Shown: positions 38,114 to 51,225, numbered from the stretch's first letter. The stretch: 64,000 bases of DNA from Serratia quinivorans (GCF_946227985.1 NZ_CAMKGL010000011.1:62001-126000), one strand, 5' to 3'. Numbers and translations are program-made. The notes: a model not told the origin generated them from the sequence alone.

Positions 38114-38124
38114 TTGTACTACAA
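38114..38124. promoter_or_regulatory. FadR-type operator upstream of dgoR
   Basis: TTGTACTACAA is palindromic and fits the FadR-subfamily pattern TNGTNNNACNA. A partial second site (TTGTAGTTCCA) is at 38093-38103. DgoR binding is inferred. Confidence 0.6.
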
Positions 38125-38231
38125 TCTGGATCACAAAATAGACAATCCAAGTTGGTGGGGATGCCAATAACCAATGGCAGTCGTTGAATGATCATCGTTA
38201 GAACGGCTCCGAAAGTTTATCGGTTTACAAA

Positions 38232-38249
38232 TTAGAAAATTAATTCTAA
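38232..38249. promoter_or_regulatory. Palindrome before the PAS/HTH regulator
   Basis: TTAGAA-AATTAA-TTCTAA is a perfect 6-bp inverted repeat in an AT-rich leader, 32 bp before the regulator's ATG. It is a candidate autogenous operator. Confidence 0.45.
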
Positions 38250-38281
38250 ATTGGACTTTTAAATCTAAATAAAAGATCACC

Positions 38282-38887
38282 ATGCTGAGTCGCTACCACG
38301 CCATTGCCGATGCCATAACGCTGTTATTTTCCCCTTACGCCGAAGTGGCACTTCATGATCTCGCCAGCCAGAAACTGGTTTACATCAGCAATAACCGCTC
38401 GCAGCGTGAGCTGGGCGAAGACTCCAACCTGAGCGAGTTACAGGGCGATCAAGGTTTGCAGGTGATCGGCCCCTACCTGAAGCGCAATTGGGATGGCAGC
38501 CAACTGCGTTCTATCAGCGCAGTATTGCGCGACGATAACGGTGCCCCCATTGGCCTGTTGTGCATCAATCTTGATATCACCGTGCTGGAAAGCGCCAAAG
38601 CCGCGCTGGAAGTCTTCCTGGGTGGCCATGCCCTGCAACCACAGCCGGACGTGCTGTTTCAGGATGACTGGCAGGAACGCATCAACACCTTTATTCATCA
38701 ATGGTTGCAACAGCGCCAACAAACGCTCGGCACCCTTAACGGTGCGGGCAAGCGGGCCATGGTGGAGGCGCTCTATCATCAGGGGGCTTTCAAAGGAAAA
38801 AATGCCGCCGGCTACGTCGCCAAGATCCTCGGTATCGGCCGCGCTACCGTCTACAACTATCTGAAAAATATCAAGGATTCTGTATGA
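38282..38887 (+). CDS. YheO/DauR-type transcriptional regulator
   Basis: The 201-residue protein has a PAS-like YheO domain (about 5-110: LFSPYAEVALHDLASQKLVY, GLLCINLDIT) and a C-terminal helix-turn-helix of the HTH_22 type (GKNAAGYVAKILGIGRATVY). Family members such as DauR control amino-acid catabolic genes. It overlaps the dehydratase gene by 4 bp, so it is co-translated with the two enzymes and very probably regulates them. The effector is unknown; it may be a substrate of the enzymes. Confidence 0.85.
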   Translation: MLSRYHAIADAITLLFSPYAEVALHDLASQKLVYISNNRSQRELGEDSNLSELQGDQGLQVIGPYLKRNWDGSQLRSISAVLRDDNGAPIGLLCINLDITVLESAKAALEVFLGGHALQPQPDVLFQDDWQERINTFIHQWLQQRQQTLGTLNGAGKRAMVEALYHQGAFKGKNAAGYVAKILGIGRATVYNYLKNIKDSV

Positions 38888-39852
38888 GTCAGCTATTTGA
38901 CGCGATTGTTTCCGCCCATCAGCAATTGCGCCCGCAGGTTCGCGTGACCCCGCTGGAACGCAGCGTACTGCTGTCACAGCAGTTGGGCTGCGAACTGTAT
39001 CTGAAGTGCGACCATCTGCAACATACCGGTTCTTTCAAATTTCGCGGTGCCAGCAACAAACTGCGGCTGCTGAATGAGCAACAACGCAGCCGCGGGGTGA
39101 TCGCCGCCTCGACCGGCAATCACGGCCAGGCCGTCGCGCTGGCGGGCAAACTGATGGGCGTCAGCGTGACGGTGTATGCCCCGGAAACGGCGGCAGCGAT
39201 AAAACTGGAAACCATCCGTGCACTGGGTGGCAAGGTGGAACTGGTGCCGGGCGACGCACTGAATGCCGAGCAGGCGGGAGAAAAGGCTGCCATTGAGCAA
39301 GGCAAAGTCTATATCTCCCCCTATAACGACCCACAGGTGATTGCCGGTCAGGGCACCTGCGGCATGGAGTTGGTTGAGCAGCAAGCGGATTTGGATGCGG
39401 TGTTTGTTGCCGTGGGTGGCGGTGGCTACATTTCAGGAATCGGTACCGTTTTACAGCAATTGTCGCCGAAAACTCAGCTTATTGCCTGCTGGCCGGAAAA
39501 TGCCACCAGCATGTATAGCGCACTGCAGGCGGGTCATATCTATCCGGTGGAAGAACAGGATACGCTGTCAGATGGCACCGCCGGCGGCGTTGAGCCGGAT
39601 GCGATCACCTTCCCGCTGTGCCAGCAGGTGATTGACCGCAAAGTATTGGTCAGTGAAGCGGAAATCAAACAGGCCATGCGCCAGATTGCCGCCAGCGACC
39701 GCTGGATTATTGAAGGTGCTGCCGGGGTGGCCTTAGCCGCTGCCATCAAACTGGCTCCGGAATTTCAGGGCAAAAAAGTGGCTGTGGTACTGTGCGGGAA
39801 AAACATTGTGCTGGAGAAATACCTTAAGGCAATCTCCGATGAAAATCCTTAA
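38884..39852 (+). CDS. PLP-dependent serine/threonine/hydroxyaspartate dehydratase
   Basis: The 322-residue fold-type II PLP enzyme has the lysine motif HTGSFKFRGASN (Lys52) and the phosphate-binding loop VAVGGGGYISGIG. It lacks the C-terminal ACT domain of biosynthetic threonine deaminase. Relatives include catabolic threonine dehydratase, 3-hydroxyaspartate dehydratase and EutB of hydroxyectoine breakdown. It is paired with an ornithine-cyclodeaminase-fold enzyme (14-bp overlap), a combination shared by EutB-EutC and by BhcB-BhcD of the beta-hydroxyaspartate cycle. Substrate is uncertain. Confidence 0.85.
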   Translation: MSQLFDAIVSAHQQLRPQVRVTPLERSVLLSQQLGCELYLKCDHLQHTGSFKFRGASNKLRLLNEQQRSRGVIAASTGNHGQAVALAGKLMGVSVTVYAPETAAAIKLETIRALGGKVELVPGDALNAEQAGEKAAIEQGKVYISPYNDPQVIAGQGTCGMELVEQQADLDAVFVAVGGGGYISGIGTVLQQLSPKTQLIACWPENATSMYSALQAGHIYPVEEQDTLSDGTAGGVEPDAITFPLCQQVIDRKVLVSEAEIKQAMRQIAASDRWIIEGAAGVALAAAIKLAPEFQGKKVAVVLCGKNIVLEKYLKAISDENP

Positions 39853-40780
39853 TAAACGGCAGATCCTTGAAGTTTTCGATGCAGATGCCGTCACATTGTT
39901 GCTAAAAAAGGGATTTATTGCATATTCCCAACGGCAAGTGCAACAGCCGCCAGTGCAGCATTTTCTGTTTGAACAGGCGGCGGGTGACTGCTGTATTAAA
40001 TCGGCCTGGCTGGAAGGGGACGAACAATTTGTCCTCAAGGTTTCCGCCGGCTTTTACCATAACCCGGCGCAGGGGCTGGCCAGTAATCAGGGGCTGATGA
40101 TGGCCTTCTCGGCGCAAACCGGTGAACCCCGGGCATTGTTACTGGACGAGGGGTGGTTAACTGCGTTACGCACCGCGCTGGCCGGGCGTATTGTCGCCGA
40201 ACTCTGTGCTCCGGCATCGATCCCGGCGATTGGCATTGTCGGCTGCGGCATGCAGGCCCGACTGCAGTTACAACAGCTAAAGTCCCTGACCGCCTGCCGT
40301 GAGGTTTGGGTGTGGGGCCGCAACGAAGAGACCTTGCAAGCCTATCGGCGCGATGTCGAAGCCGAAGGCTTCCGGGTGAATATCACCCAGGATGCCGCGG
40401 AACTGGCAGCGCACTGTCGGTTGATTGTCACCACCACCCCGAGCCGCGAACCTATTCTGCACGCGGCGGATATTCAACCCGGTACCCACATCACCGCCGT
40501 CGGCGCTGACGCCCAGGGCAAACAGGAGTTGGCGGCCGATCTGGTGGCCAGGGCGGACGTGCTGTTAGTGGATGCTTTGGCACAATGTGCAGATTATGGT
40601 GAGATCGCCACCGCTTATCGGCAGGGTTTGCTTAAATCGACGCCGATCGTCGAATTGGGTACGGCATTGGCTCAGGGGATAAAAATGCGTAGCGACGCGC
40701 ATCAAATCACGCTGGCCGATCTGACCGGGCTGGCGATTCAGGACGTACAGATTGTGAAGGGTATTTTGGCACGGATATAG
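39839..40780 (+). CDS. Ornithine cyclodeaminase/mu-crystallin family enzyme
   Basis: The 313-residue enzyme has a Rossmann motif in GIVGCGMQARLQLQQL and the family blocks GFYHNPAQGLASNQGLMMAF, LLDEGWLTALRTALAG and DLTGLAIQD. Family members are ornithine cyclodeaminases, alanine dehydrogenases, ketimine reductases or iminosuccinate reductases. It is translationally coupled to the dehydratase upstream. Reduction of the imine product of that dehydratase is a possible role. The start at 39839 follows AAGG inside the dehydratase end. Confidence 0.85.
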   Translation: MKILNKRQILEVFDADAVTLLLKKGFIAYSQRQVQQPPVQHFLFEQAAGDCCIKSAWLEGDEQFVLKVSAGFYHNPAQGLASNQGLMMAFSAQTGEPRALLLDEGWLTALRTALAGRIVAELCAPASIPAIGIVGCGMQARLQLQQLKSLTACREVWVWGRNEETLQAYRRDVEAEGFRVNITQDAAELAAHCRLIVTTTPSREPILHAADIQPGTHITAVGADAQGKQELAADLVARADVLLVDALAQCADYGEIATAYRQGLLKSTPIVELGTALAQGIKMRSDAHQITLADLTGLAIQDVQIVKGILARI

Positions 40781-40790
40781 AATGTTTTTA

Positions 40791-40808
40791 GGGGCGCAAC
40801 TGCGCCCC
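40791..40808. terminator. Bidirectional terminator of the cassette and yidA
   Basis: GGGGCGC-AACT-GCGCCCC between convergent genes, with TTTAAA on the plus side and a T-rich stretch on the minus side. Confidence 0.85.
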
Positions 40809-40825
40809 TTTAAATCGAATCACCG

Positions 40826-41641
40826 TCAGGCATTCAGCACAAACTTCTCGATGGCGCGGGCTACACCGTCTTCGGTATTGGTGCTGGTAACAAACTGCGC
40901 TACCGCTTTCAGTTCCGGGATAGCATTACCCATCGCCACGCCAACACCGGCATACTCTATCATCGCAGTGTCATTGGCCTGATCGCCCAACGTCATCACG
41001 TTTTCACGCGCAATACCAAGATGATCGGCCAGCATTTTCACCCCGGTCCCCTTATCGACTTTCCGGTGTAAAATTTCCAGGAAGTAAGGCGCGCTTTTCA
41101 GGATAGTGTAACGCTCCCATGCTTCGGCCGGGATGCGGGCAATGGCGTGATCCAGCAGCTCTGGCTCGTCGACCATCATCAATTTCGGGAACCGAATCTC
41201 AGGATCCATCTCTTCCACGCTGCGGTACTTCAGCGGAATACCGGTCATCTCCGACTCATGCACGGTGTATTTGCCGATATCCTTGTTCGGGGTATACAGT
41301 GTGTCAAAATCAAATGCCTGGTAATGGACGCCCAACTCGCGTGCCATCTGCTCGAAATAAAGATAATCCTCAAAACCCAGCGTTTCCTGCAGGATGCAGG
41401 CACCGTCTACTGCCTGTAAAACCAGTGCGCCATTATAGGTAATACAGAAATCACCGGCCCCCTGAATATCCAACTGTCGCAGATAGTCCTGCACGCCAAC
41501 ATAGGGCCGTCCGGTTGCCAGCACCACATGCACCCCTTTGCGGCGTGCCTCGGTGATCGCCTGCTTTACCGCCGGTGTAATCTGGTGCTGCGGGTTGAGT
41601 AGCGTGCCGTCCATATCAATCGCAATCAATTCAATAGCCAT
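40826..41641 (-). CDS. yidA: Sugar phosphatase YidA (HAD, Cof type)
   Basis: The 271-residue Cof-type HAD phosphatase hydrolyses sugar phosphates. HAD motif I is AIDMDGTLL (nucleophile Asp), motif II is LATGRP, motif III/IV is TLGDQANDTAMIEYAG, with the large C2 cap between. The start at 41641 (MAIELIAIDMDG) matches E. coli YidA. It lies after gyrB, as in E. coli, on the same strand but across a terminator. Confidence 0.95.
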   Translation of the reverse strand: MAIELIAIDMDGTLLNPQHQITPAVKQAITEARRKGVHVVLATGRPYVGVQDYLRQLDIQGAGDFCITYNGALVLQAVDGACILQETLGFEDYLYFEQMARELGVHYQAFDFDTLYTPNKDIGKYTVHESEMTGIPLKYRSVEEMDPEIRFPKLMMVDEPELLDHAIARIPAEAWERYTILKSAPYFLEILHRKVDKGTGVKMLADHLGIARENVMTLGDQANDTAMIEYAGVGVAMGNAIPELKAVAQFVTSTNTEDGVARAIEKFVLNA

Positions 41642-41718
41642 TCGAGCCTTCTCCCAGTGGTTTTTTCCCATGCTAACGCGTTTCAGCGTCTAATGTCAGC
41701 GCCAAAAAAGGCGTAAAA

Positions 41719-41750
41719 AAAATCCGCACAAGTTTCCCTATGCGGATTTT
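41719..41750 (-). terminator. Terminator of the dnaA-dnaN-recF-gyrB operon
   Basis: AAAATCCGCA and TGCGGATTTT form a 10-bp stem with 12-nt loop. On the minus strand it ends in eight T residues, a strong intrinsic terminator. Confidence 0.9.
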
Positions 41751-41760
41751 CACAGCCCCG

Positions 41761-41876
41761 ATCATACTTCAAGCCGCCTCTTTGTTGGCTGCCTTGACTC
41801 ACCCCAGTCACTTAGTTATCTAAGCTCCTGGGGATTCGTTCAGTTGCCGCCTTGATGCAACTTGAATTATTTTGGG
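41761..41876. repeat. ERIC element, about 116 bp
   Basis: It has the ends ATCATACTTCAAGC and GATGCAACTTGAATTATTTTG and the core CACCCCAGTCACTTAG...TAAGCTCCTGGGGATTC. It matches the ERIC core almost perfectly. It lies between gyrB and its terminator, so it is transcribed in the gyrB 3' UTR. Confidence 0.92.
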
Positions 41877-41886
41877 GAGAAAGAGG

Positions 41887-44319
<2,433 letters not shown>

Positions 44320-45405
44320 TTAGTCCTGTGGTTGAACCTCTATTTTACCTTGTTCCACGCGGAACATCTTGCCCTTTTCACCGGCCATATCGGTCACTTG
44401 TTCAGCACTTACGGCACTGACAAAGACCTGGGCCTGGGTGGCTTTCAGGCGATCGGCCAGCAACCGGCGACGGCCGGTGTCCAGCTCGGAGGCAAAATCA
44501 TCAATCAGATACAGGCAACGCCGCCCGCTCTGCCGGGTGAGAAACTCACCCTGCGCTAAGCGCAACGCGCACATCAGCAACTTCAGCTGACCGCGCGATA
44601 ACAAATCCTCTACCGGCGTGCCGTCGGCACGGATGCGAAAGTCCGCTTTATGCGGCCCCACCGCGGTATAGGTTAACGCCCTGTCACGCTCAAACTGGCG
44701 CTCCAGCAGCTCTCCGTAGTCGCTCTCCTTGTCCCAGCCACGCTGGAAAGAGAAACTCAGGGCAAATTCGGGCAAAAACTGCGCACATGTCGCGGTAATA
44801 TCCGCGGCAATCGCGTCGCTGTATGCTGCCCGCCACTCGCTGATACGCTCGGCCAGCGGGATCAGTTCCTGATCCCAGGCGCGGAGCTGCGCATAGCGAC
44901 TGACCTGGCGCAGCGCGGCATTGCGCTGCTTCAGTAACCGTTTCAGGTTGCTCCAGGCGGTGAAAAAACCGGGTTCGTTATGAAAACAGCCCCAGTCCAG
45001 GAAGGCACGCCGGAATTTCGGCCCACCGTTTAGCAGGGTAAAACCTTCGGGGGTAATCAGTTGCATCGGCAATAGCTGCGCCAGTTCAGCCACTTTGTGG
45101 CCGTCGCTGCCATCGATGCGTACCTTGCTGTCCCCCTGACGGCTCTTGCTTAATCCTACGGATATTTCACGCTCTGCACCGTCAATACGGCCGTGCAAAA
45201 TAAACTCAGGCTGATCGTGGCGGATCACCCGCCCAGCCTGCAGGCTGCGAAAGGCCCGCCCGTGCCCAAGGGTATACACCGCCTCAAGCACGCTGGTCTT
45301 TCCACTGCCATTGGCACCCACCAGGAAGTTGAATCCCGGCGCCAGCGCCAAATCGGCAGCTTCTATATTACGGAAATCTTTAATCAGTAAACGCGTTAAT
45401 GCCAT
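44320..45405 (-). CDS. recF: DNA replication and repair protein RecF
   Basis: This SMC-like ATPase helps RecO and RecR load RecA at gapped DNA. The 361 residues carry Walker A ([12 protein letters not shown]), the ABC signature region ([18 protein letters not shown]) and Walker B ([13 protein letters not shown]). It lies 18 bp before gyrB. A 161-bp gap containing a repeat separates it from dnaN, whereas in E. coli the two genes are nearly contiguous. Confidence 0.98.
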   Translation of the reverse strand: MALTRLLIKDFRNIEAADLALAPGFNFLVGANGSGKTSVLEAVYTLGHGRAFRSLQAGRVIRHDQPEFILHGRIDGAEREISVGLSKSRQGDSKVRIDGSDGHKVAELAQLLPMQLITPEGFTLLNGGPKFRRAFLDWGCFHNEPGFFTAWSNLKRLLKQRNAALRQVSRYAQLRAWDQELIPLAERISEWRAAYSDAIAADITATCAQFLPEFALSFSFQRGWDKESDYGELLERQFERDRALTYTAVGPHKADFRIRADGTPVEDLLSRGQLKLLMCALRLAQGEFLTRQSGRRCLYLIDDFASELDTGRRRLLADRLKATQAQVFVSAVSAEQVTDMAGEKGKMFRVEQGKIEVQPQD

Positions 45406-45442
45406 GCCAATTCCATCACCGGGAAATTACGCTCAATGTGAG

Positions 45443-45556
45443 GGCGTTATCGGCGCTGGCAGTTTACGTGCGGACAGCGCACAGCAACCGGAGCGTACAC
45501 AGAGTACGTGAGGATTGCGAGCACTGCCCAAGCGTAAAATGGCAAGCAAGATAGCC
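45443..45556. repeat. Second repeat family, copy B
   Basis: This is homologous to 4067-4180 over about 114 bp. It fills the gap between dnaN and recF within the dnaA operon and could form extended secondary structure through GCGTACAC/GTACGTGAGG and CGGACAGCGC segments. Confidence 0.85.
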
Positions 45557-45566
45557 CGGATATCGA

Positions 45567-46667
45567 TCACAACCGCATTGGCATGACGACGTAGGCAGCG
45601 GACTTACTGGCACCGTCTTCGATCTGCACGCTGGAAACCGAGTCGGTCAGCAGCAGGCGCACATCTTCACACTTGAGCGCGTTCAATACGTCCAGCACGT
45701 AGCTGACGTTGAAACCAATTTCCATCTCGGTGCCGTCGTAGCTGACATCGAGGATCTCTTCCGCCTCTTCCTGTTCTGGGTTGTTGGCGGTGATCTTGAG
45801 CTGATTTTGGCTGACATACAGGCGTACGCCGCGGAACTTTTCGTTCGACAAAATGGCCGCTCGAGCAAACGCCTGCTTGAGCAGATCGCAGCCGGCTTCC
45901 AGCGTTTTGTCCGGGTTCTTCGGCAATACGCGACGATAGTCAGGAAAACGGCCATCAACCAGCTTGGAGGTGAAAATAAAGTCACCGACGTGGGCGCGAA
46001 TGTTGTTACTGCCGATCTGCAGTTGCAGCAGCGTATCGCCACCGTCGAGCAGACGCACCAGTTCCATCACGCCTTTACGCGGCACGATCACCGAATGCGA
46101 TGGCAATTGCTGACCGATCGGCATTGAGCACACCGCCAGGCGGTGACCATCGGTCGCCACGGTACGCAGTTCTTCACCTTCGGTTTCGAACAGCATGCCG
46201 TTTAAGTAGTAGCGCACGTCCTGATGAGCCATTGAGAACTGCGTGGCTTCGATCAGGCGCTTAAGGGTCGCCTGCGGCAGAGAAAATTCAACTTCGCTCT
46301 GCCAGTCGTCCAGGTTCGGGAAATCCACCGCCGGCAACGTAGAAAGAGAGAAGCGACTGCGGCCGGAACGCACCAGCATACGCTCGCCTTCCAGCGTCAC
46401 AGTAATCTCGGCCCCTTCAGGCAAGCCACGGCAGATATCAAATAATTTACGCGCGGGGACGGTAGTCGCGCCCACCTCATGAGGTTGGGACAGGGCAACG
46501 CGCGCCACCATCTCCATCTCCAGATCGGTGCCGGTCAACAGCAGGCAGCCTTCCGTCACCTGCAACAGCAGGTTACCCAGAATTGGCAGCGTTGGGCGGC
46601 CGCCCAGCGGGCTGCTCACCTGTTGCAGTGGTTTTAGCAGATGCTCACGTTCAACGATAAATTTCAT
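45567..46667 (-). CDS. dnaN: DNA polymerase III beta sliding clamp
   Basis: The ring-shaped processivity clamp has 366 residues, as in E. coli. It opens MKFIVEREHLLKPLQQVSSP and ends KSAAYVVMPMRL, with three clamp domains in tandem. It begins only 4 bp after the dnaA stop, indicating coupled translation. Confidence 0.99.
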   Translation of the reverse strand: MKFIVEREHLLKPLQQVSSPLGGRPTLPILGNLLLQVTEGCLLLTGTDLEMEMVARVALSQPHEVGATTVPARKLFDICRGLPEGAEITVTLEGERMLVRSGRSRFSLSTLPAVDFPNLDDWQSEVEFSLPQATLKRLIEATQFSMAHQDVRYYLNGMLFETEGEELRTVATDGHRLAVCSMPIGQQLPSHSVIVPRKGVMELVRLLDGGDTLLQLQIGSNNIRAHVGDFIFTSKLVDGRFPDYRRVLPKNPDKTLEAGCDLLKQAFARAAILSNEKFRGVRLYVSQNQLKITANNPEQEEAEEILDVSYDGTEMEIGFNVSYVLDVLNALKCEDVRLLLTDSVSSVQIEDGASKSAAYVVMPMRL

Positions 46668-46671
46668 AGCG

Positions 46672-48063
46672 CTAGGAAGATAATGTTCTGATTAAATTGG
46701 AGAAATCTTCTTTGATGTCGTGACTTTCCTCACGCAGCTGCTCGATCTTCCGGCAGGCGTGCAACACCGTGGTATGGTCGCGGCCACCAAACGCATCGCC
46801 GATTTCTGGCAGGCTGTGGTTGGTGAGCTCTTTTGCCAGCGCCATCGCCATTTGGCGGGGACGGGCAACGGAACGCGAGCGCCGCTTGGACAACAAATCA
46901 GCGATTTTAATTTTATAGTATTCCGCCACCGTCTTTTGAATATTATCGATGGTGACCAGCTTTTCCTGCAGTGCCAGCAGATCGCGCAGCGCTTCACGCA
47001 CGAAATCGATGGTAATGGCACGGCCGGTAAAGTTTGCGTTGGCAATCACGCGGTTCAACGCCCCTTCGAGCTCACGCACGTTGGAACGCAGGCGCTTGGC
47101 GATAAAGAACGCCACTTCGCCCGGCAGACGGATATTATTCTCGTCGGCCTTTTTCATCAGGATCGCTACGCGGGTTTCCAGTTCTGGCGGTTCGATTGCT
47201 ACCGTCAGCCCCCAACCGAAGCGGGATTTCAGACGATCTTCCACGCCGTTAATCTCTTTCGGATAACGGTCCGAGGTCAGGATTATCTGCTGATTGCCTT
47301 CCAACAGGGCGTTAAAGGTATGGAAGAACTCTTCCTGTGAACGCTCTTTATTGGCAAAAAATTGGATGTCATCGATCAGCAGCGCATCAACCGAACGGTA
47401 ATAACGCTTAAATTCTTCAATGGCATTGTTCTGCAAGGCTTTGACCATGTCCTGCACAAAGCGTTCAGAGTGCATATAGACCACTTTGGCGTTGGCCTTG
47501 CGTGCCATGATGCCGTTACCCACCGCGTGCAACAGGTGAGTTTTACCCAGACCGGTACCGCCATAAAGGAACAACGGATTATAGGCACCGCCCGGGTTAT
47601 CTGCTACCTGACGGGCCGCCGCGCGCGCCAACTGGTTGGATTTACCCTCAACAAAGTTATCAAAGGTGTGCTTTGGGTTAACGTTGGAGCGGTAAGAAAG
47701 TTCAGGCTGCGGCGCTGCGTTGTCCCAGCTTGGGCGGGACGGCGCGGCAACACGCGCTATTGGCGCGCTGGGTGCACTGACGCTGGCGGTGACGGTCTGG
47801 CTAATGATTTGGGAGAGGGGTTTACTGCCCACTTCAAAACGCAGCAATGGGGCATCCGTACCGCAGAAATCATTCAACAGGCCATTGATATTGTTTAAGT
47901 ACTTATCGCGAACCCAATCCAGCACAAAACGATTGGGCGCATAAAGCGCCAGGGTGTTGTCACTCAGTTCCGCCTGCAATGGGCGTATCCACATACTAAA
48001 TTCTGTGGCAGGTAACTCATCCTGCAATCGGGCAAGACACTGCTGCCAAAGCGAAAGTGACAC
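46672..48063 (-). CDS. dnaA: Chromosomal replication initiator DnaA
   Basis: The 463-residue AAA+ initiator binds oriC and controls its own promoter. Domain I ([24 protein letters not shown]) is followed by a variable linker, the AAA+ domain with Walker A ([15 protein letters not shown]) and Walker B ([10 protein letters not shown]), and the DNA-binding signature [15 protein letters not shown] at the C-terminus. The GTG at 48063 with GGAG upstream equals the E. coli start; in-frame codons up to 48075 are leader. Confidence 0.99.
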   Translation of the reverse strand: MSLSLWQQCLARLQDELPATEFSMWIRPLQAELSDNTLALYAPNRFVLDWVRDKYLNNINGLLNDFCGTDAPLLRFEVGSKPLSQIISQTVTASVSAPSAPIARVAAPSRPSWDNAAPQPELSYRSNVNPKHTFDNFVEGKSNQLARAAARQVADNPGGAYNPLFLYGGTGLGKTHLLHAVGNGIMARKANAKVVYMHSERFVQDMVKALQNNAIEEFKRYYRSVDALLIDDIQFFANKERSQEEFFHTFNALLEGNQQIILTSDRYPKEINGVEDRLKSRFGWGLTVAIEPPELETRVAILMKKADENNIRLPGEVAFFIAKRLRSNVRELEGALNRVIANANFTGRAITIDFVREALRDLLALQEKLVTIDNIQKTVAEYYKIKIADLLSKRRSRSVARPRQMAMALAKELTNHSLPEIGDAFGGRDHTTVLHACRKIEQLREESHDIKEDFSNLIRTLSS

Positions 48064-48886
<823 letters not shown>

Positions 48887-48904
48887 TAAAAGCTAACCCG
48901 CTGA

Positions 48905-49264
48905 GTGGTTAAGCTCGCTTTTCCCAGGGAGTTACGTTTGTTAACTCCCACTCACTTCACTTTCGTCTTCCAGCAGCCACAACGGGCTGGCACGCCGCAA
49001 ATCACCATCCTCGGCCGCCTGAACCAGCTGGGGCATCCCCGCATCGGTCTTACCGTCGCCAAAAAACACGTCAAACGCGCGCATGAACGCAACCGGATCA
49101 AACGCCTAACCCGCGAAAGCTTCCGTTTACTTCAGCACGAGTTACCGGCGATGGATTTTGTCGTGGTGGCCAAAAAAGGGATAGCGGATTTGGATAACCG
49201 TGCACTGACGGAAGCTTTGGAAAAATTATGGCGTCGCCACTGTCGCCAGGCTCCCGCATCCTGA
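48905..49264 (+). CDS. rnpA: Ribonuclease P protein component
   Basis: The 119-residue basic protein cofactor of RNase P matures the 5' end of tRNAs. The signature [22 protein letters not shown] (RNR motif ERNRIKR) is present. It starts with GTG at 48905 as in E. coli, and overlaps yidD by 37 bp. Confidence 0.97.
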   Translation: MVKLAFPRELRLLTPTHFTFVFQQPQRAGTPQITILGRLNQLGHPRIGLTVAKKHVKRAHERNRIKRLTRESFRLLQHELPAMDFVVVAKKGIADLDNRALTEALEKLWRRHCRQAPAS

Positions 49265-49485
49265 TCGGGCTGGTGCGGGCTTACCAGCTCGTCATCAGTC
49301 CGCTGCTTGGGCCTCGTTGTCGCTTCCAGCCGACATGCTCTCATTACGCAATTGAGGCATTAAGCAGGTTTGGCATGATAAAAGGCAGTTGGTTAGCATT
49401 GAAACGCGTATTAAAATGCCACCCCTTGAACCCAGGTGGCGATGATCCCGTGCCGCCGAAACCCGACGATAACAGAGAACACTAA
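49228..49485 (+). CDS. yidD: Membrane protein insertion efficiency factor YidD
   Basis: The 85-residue protein carries the YidD signature: [29 protein letters not shown] with conserved Cys, and [14 protein letters not shown]. An amphipathic N-terminal helix associates with the inner membrane near YidC and helps insertion. It lies within the rnpA end and 2 bp before yidC. Confidence 0.97.
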   Translation: MASPLSPGSRILIGLVRAYQLVISPLLGPRCRFQPTCSHYAIEALSRFGMIKGSWLALKRVLKCHPLNPGGDDPVPPKPDDNREH

Positions 49486-49487
49486 CG

Positions 49488-51125
49488 ATGGATTCGCAAC
49501 GCAATCTTCTCCTCATCGCTCTGCTGTTCGTGTCTTTCATGATCTGGCAAGCCTGGCAAACGGACAACGCTCCGCAACCAGTCGCGCAGACCACGCAACA
49601 GACTTCGAACCCTGCTACCGGTGATGCCGCAAGCTCAGCAGTTCCAGCCAGTGGCCAAGGTAAACTTATTACCGTAAACACTGACGTGCTGTCGCTGACC
49701 ATCAACACCCGTGGTGGTGATATCGAGCAGGCTAAACTGTTGGCCTACCCGGACACTCTGGGTTCATCGACGCCATTCCAGCTGCTGGAAACCACACCGG
49801 CATTTGTTTATCAGGCGCAAAGCGGCCTGACCGGCAGAAACGGCCCGGATAACCCGGCAAATGGCGAACGTCCTCTGTTCCAGGCGGCGCAGGACAGCTA
49901 TACCTTGCCGGAAGGCCAGGAAGAGTTGCGTATCCCGCTGACCTTTACCGGTAAAGACGGTGCAATCTACACCAAGACTTTCGTGCTCAAGCGTAACCAT
50001 TACGCGGTTGGCGTTGACTACAACGTCGACAACAAGAGCACCACTCCGCTGGAACTGACCCTGTTCGGTCAACTGAAGCAGACCACCGAACTGCCTAAGC
50101 ACCGTGACACCGGCAGCAATAACTTCGCTCTGCACACCTTCCGTGGTGCGGCGTACTCTTCCAGCGAAGACAAATATCAGAAGTATGCGTTCGATAAGGA
50201 CGAGAACCTGAGCGTGACCACCCAGGGCGGTTGGGTTGCGATGCTGCAACAATACTTCGCCACCGCCTGGGTACCGGCAACTCAGGGTAGTAATACCTTC
50301 TATACCGCCAAGCCTGGCGACAACCTGTCTACCATCGGCTTCAAATCTACTCCGGTAGTGGTGCAGCCTGGTGCGCAGCAGCAGCTGAACGCCACCCTGT
50401 GGGTTGGCCCGGAACTGCAGGATCAGATGGCCCAACTGGCACCGCATCTGGACCTGACCGTGGATTACGGTTGGTTGTGGTTCATCTCCCAGCCGCTGTT
50501 CAAACTGCTGAAGTTCATCCACGGCTTTATCGGTAACTGGGGCTTCTCAATTATCATCATCACCTTCATCGTGCGCGGCATCATGTACCCGCTGACCAAA
50601 GCGCAGTACACCTCGATGGCGAAAATGCGCATGCTGCAGCCAAAACTGCAGGCGATGCGTGAGCGTATCGGTGATGACAAACAGCGCATGAGCCAGGAAA
50701 TGATGGCGCTGTACAAGTCTGAGAAAGTGAATCCGTTGGGGGGTTGTCTGCCGCTGGTTATCCAGATGCCAATCTTCCTGGCGCTGTACTACATGTTGAT
50801 GGGCTCGGTTGAGCTGCGCCATGCGCCGTTCGCGCTGTGGATCCATGACCTGTCGGCGCAGGACCCGTACTACATCTTGCCAATCCTGATGGGCGTGACG
50901 ATGTTCTTCATTCAGAAGATGTCGCCAACCACCGTGACTGACCCGATGCAGCAGAAAATCATGACCTTCATGCCGGTGATCTTCACAGTGTTCTTCCTGT
51001 GGTTCCCGTCCGGTCTGGTGCTGTACTACATCGTCAGTAACCTGGTGACCATCCTCCAGCAGCAGTTGATTTACCGCGGCCTGGAAAAACGTGGCTTACA
51101 CAGCCGCGACAAGAAAAAGACCTAA
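49488..51125 (+). CDS. yidC: Membrane protein insertase YidC
   Basis: The 545-residue Oxa1-family insertase of the inner membrane acts alone or with SecYEG. TM1 is at the N-terminus ([17 protein letters not shown]), a large periplasmic beta domain follows (about 60-340), then five membrane helices with [22 protein letters not shown] and the conserved groove Arg in [20 protein letters not shown]. The C-terminal tail is basic. It ends the rpmH operon before a strong terminator. Confidence 0.99.
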   Translation: MDSQRNLLLIALLFVSFMIWQAWQTDNAPQPVAQTTQQTSNPATGDAASSAVPASGQGKLITVNTDVLSLTINTRGGDIEQAKLLAYPDTLGSSTPFQLLETTPAFVYQAQSGLTGRNGPDNPANGERPLFQAAQDSYTLPEGQEELRIPLTFTGKDGAIYTKTFVLKRNHYAVGVDYNVDNKSTTPLELTLFGQLKQTTELPKHRDTGSNNFALHTFRGAAYSSSEDKYQKYAFDKDENLSVTTQGGWVAMLQQYFATAWVPATQGSNTFYTAKPGDNLSTIGFKSTPVVVQPGAQQQLNATLWVGPELQDQMAQLAPHLDLTVDYGWLWFISQPLFKLLKFIHGFIGNWGFSIIIITFIVRGIMYPLTKAQYTSMAKMRMLQPKLQAMRERIGDDKQRMSQEMMALYKSEKVNPLGGCLPLVIQMPIFLALYYMLMGSVELRHAPFALWIHDLSAQDPYYILPILMGVTMFFIQKMSPTTVTDPMQQKIMTFMPVIFTVFFLWFPSGLVLYYIVSNLVTILQQQLIYRGLEKRGLHSRDKKKT

Positions 51126-51173
51126 GCGTATTGTAAGGGTTTGGCGCGCTGAACCCTTGCAGCGATAGATAAG

Positions 51174-51197
51174 AGGCGGTCATTAGACCGCCTTTTT
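51174..51197 (+). terminator. Terminator of the rpmH-yidC operon
   Basis: AGGCGGTC-ATTA-GACCGCCT then TTTT, 49 bp after yidC. Confidence 0.92.
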
Positions 51198-51225
51198 GCA
51201 TATTTTATTGTCAGAGAGAACCGCC

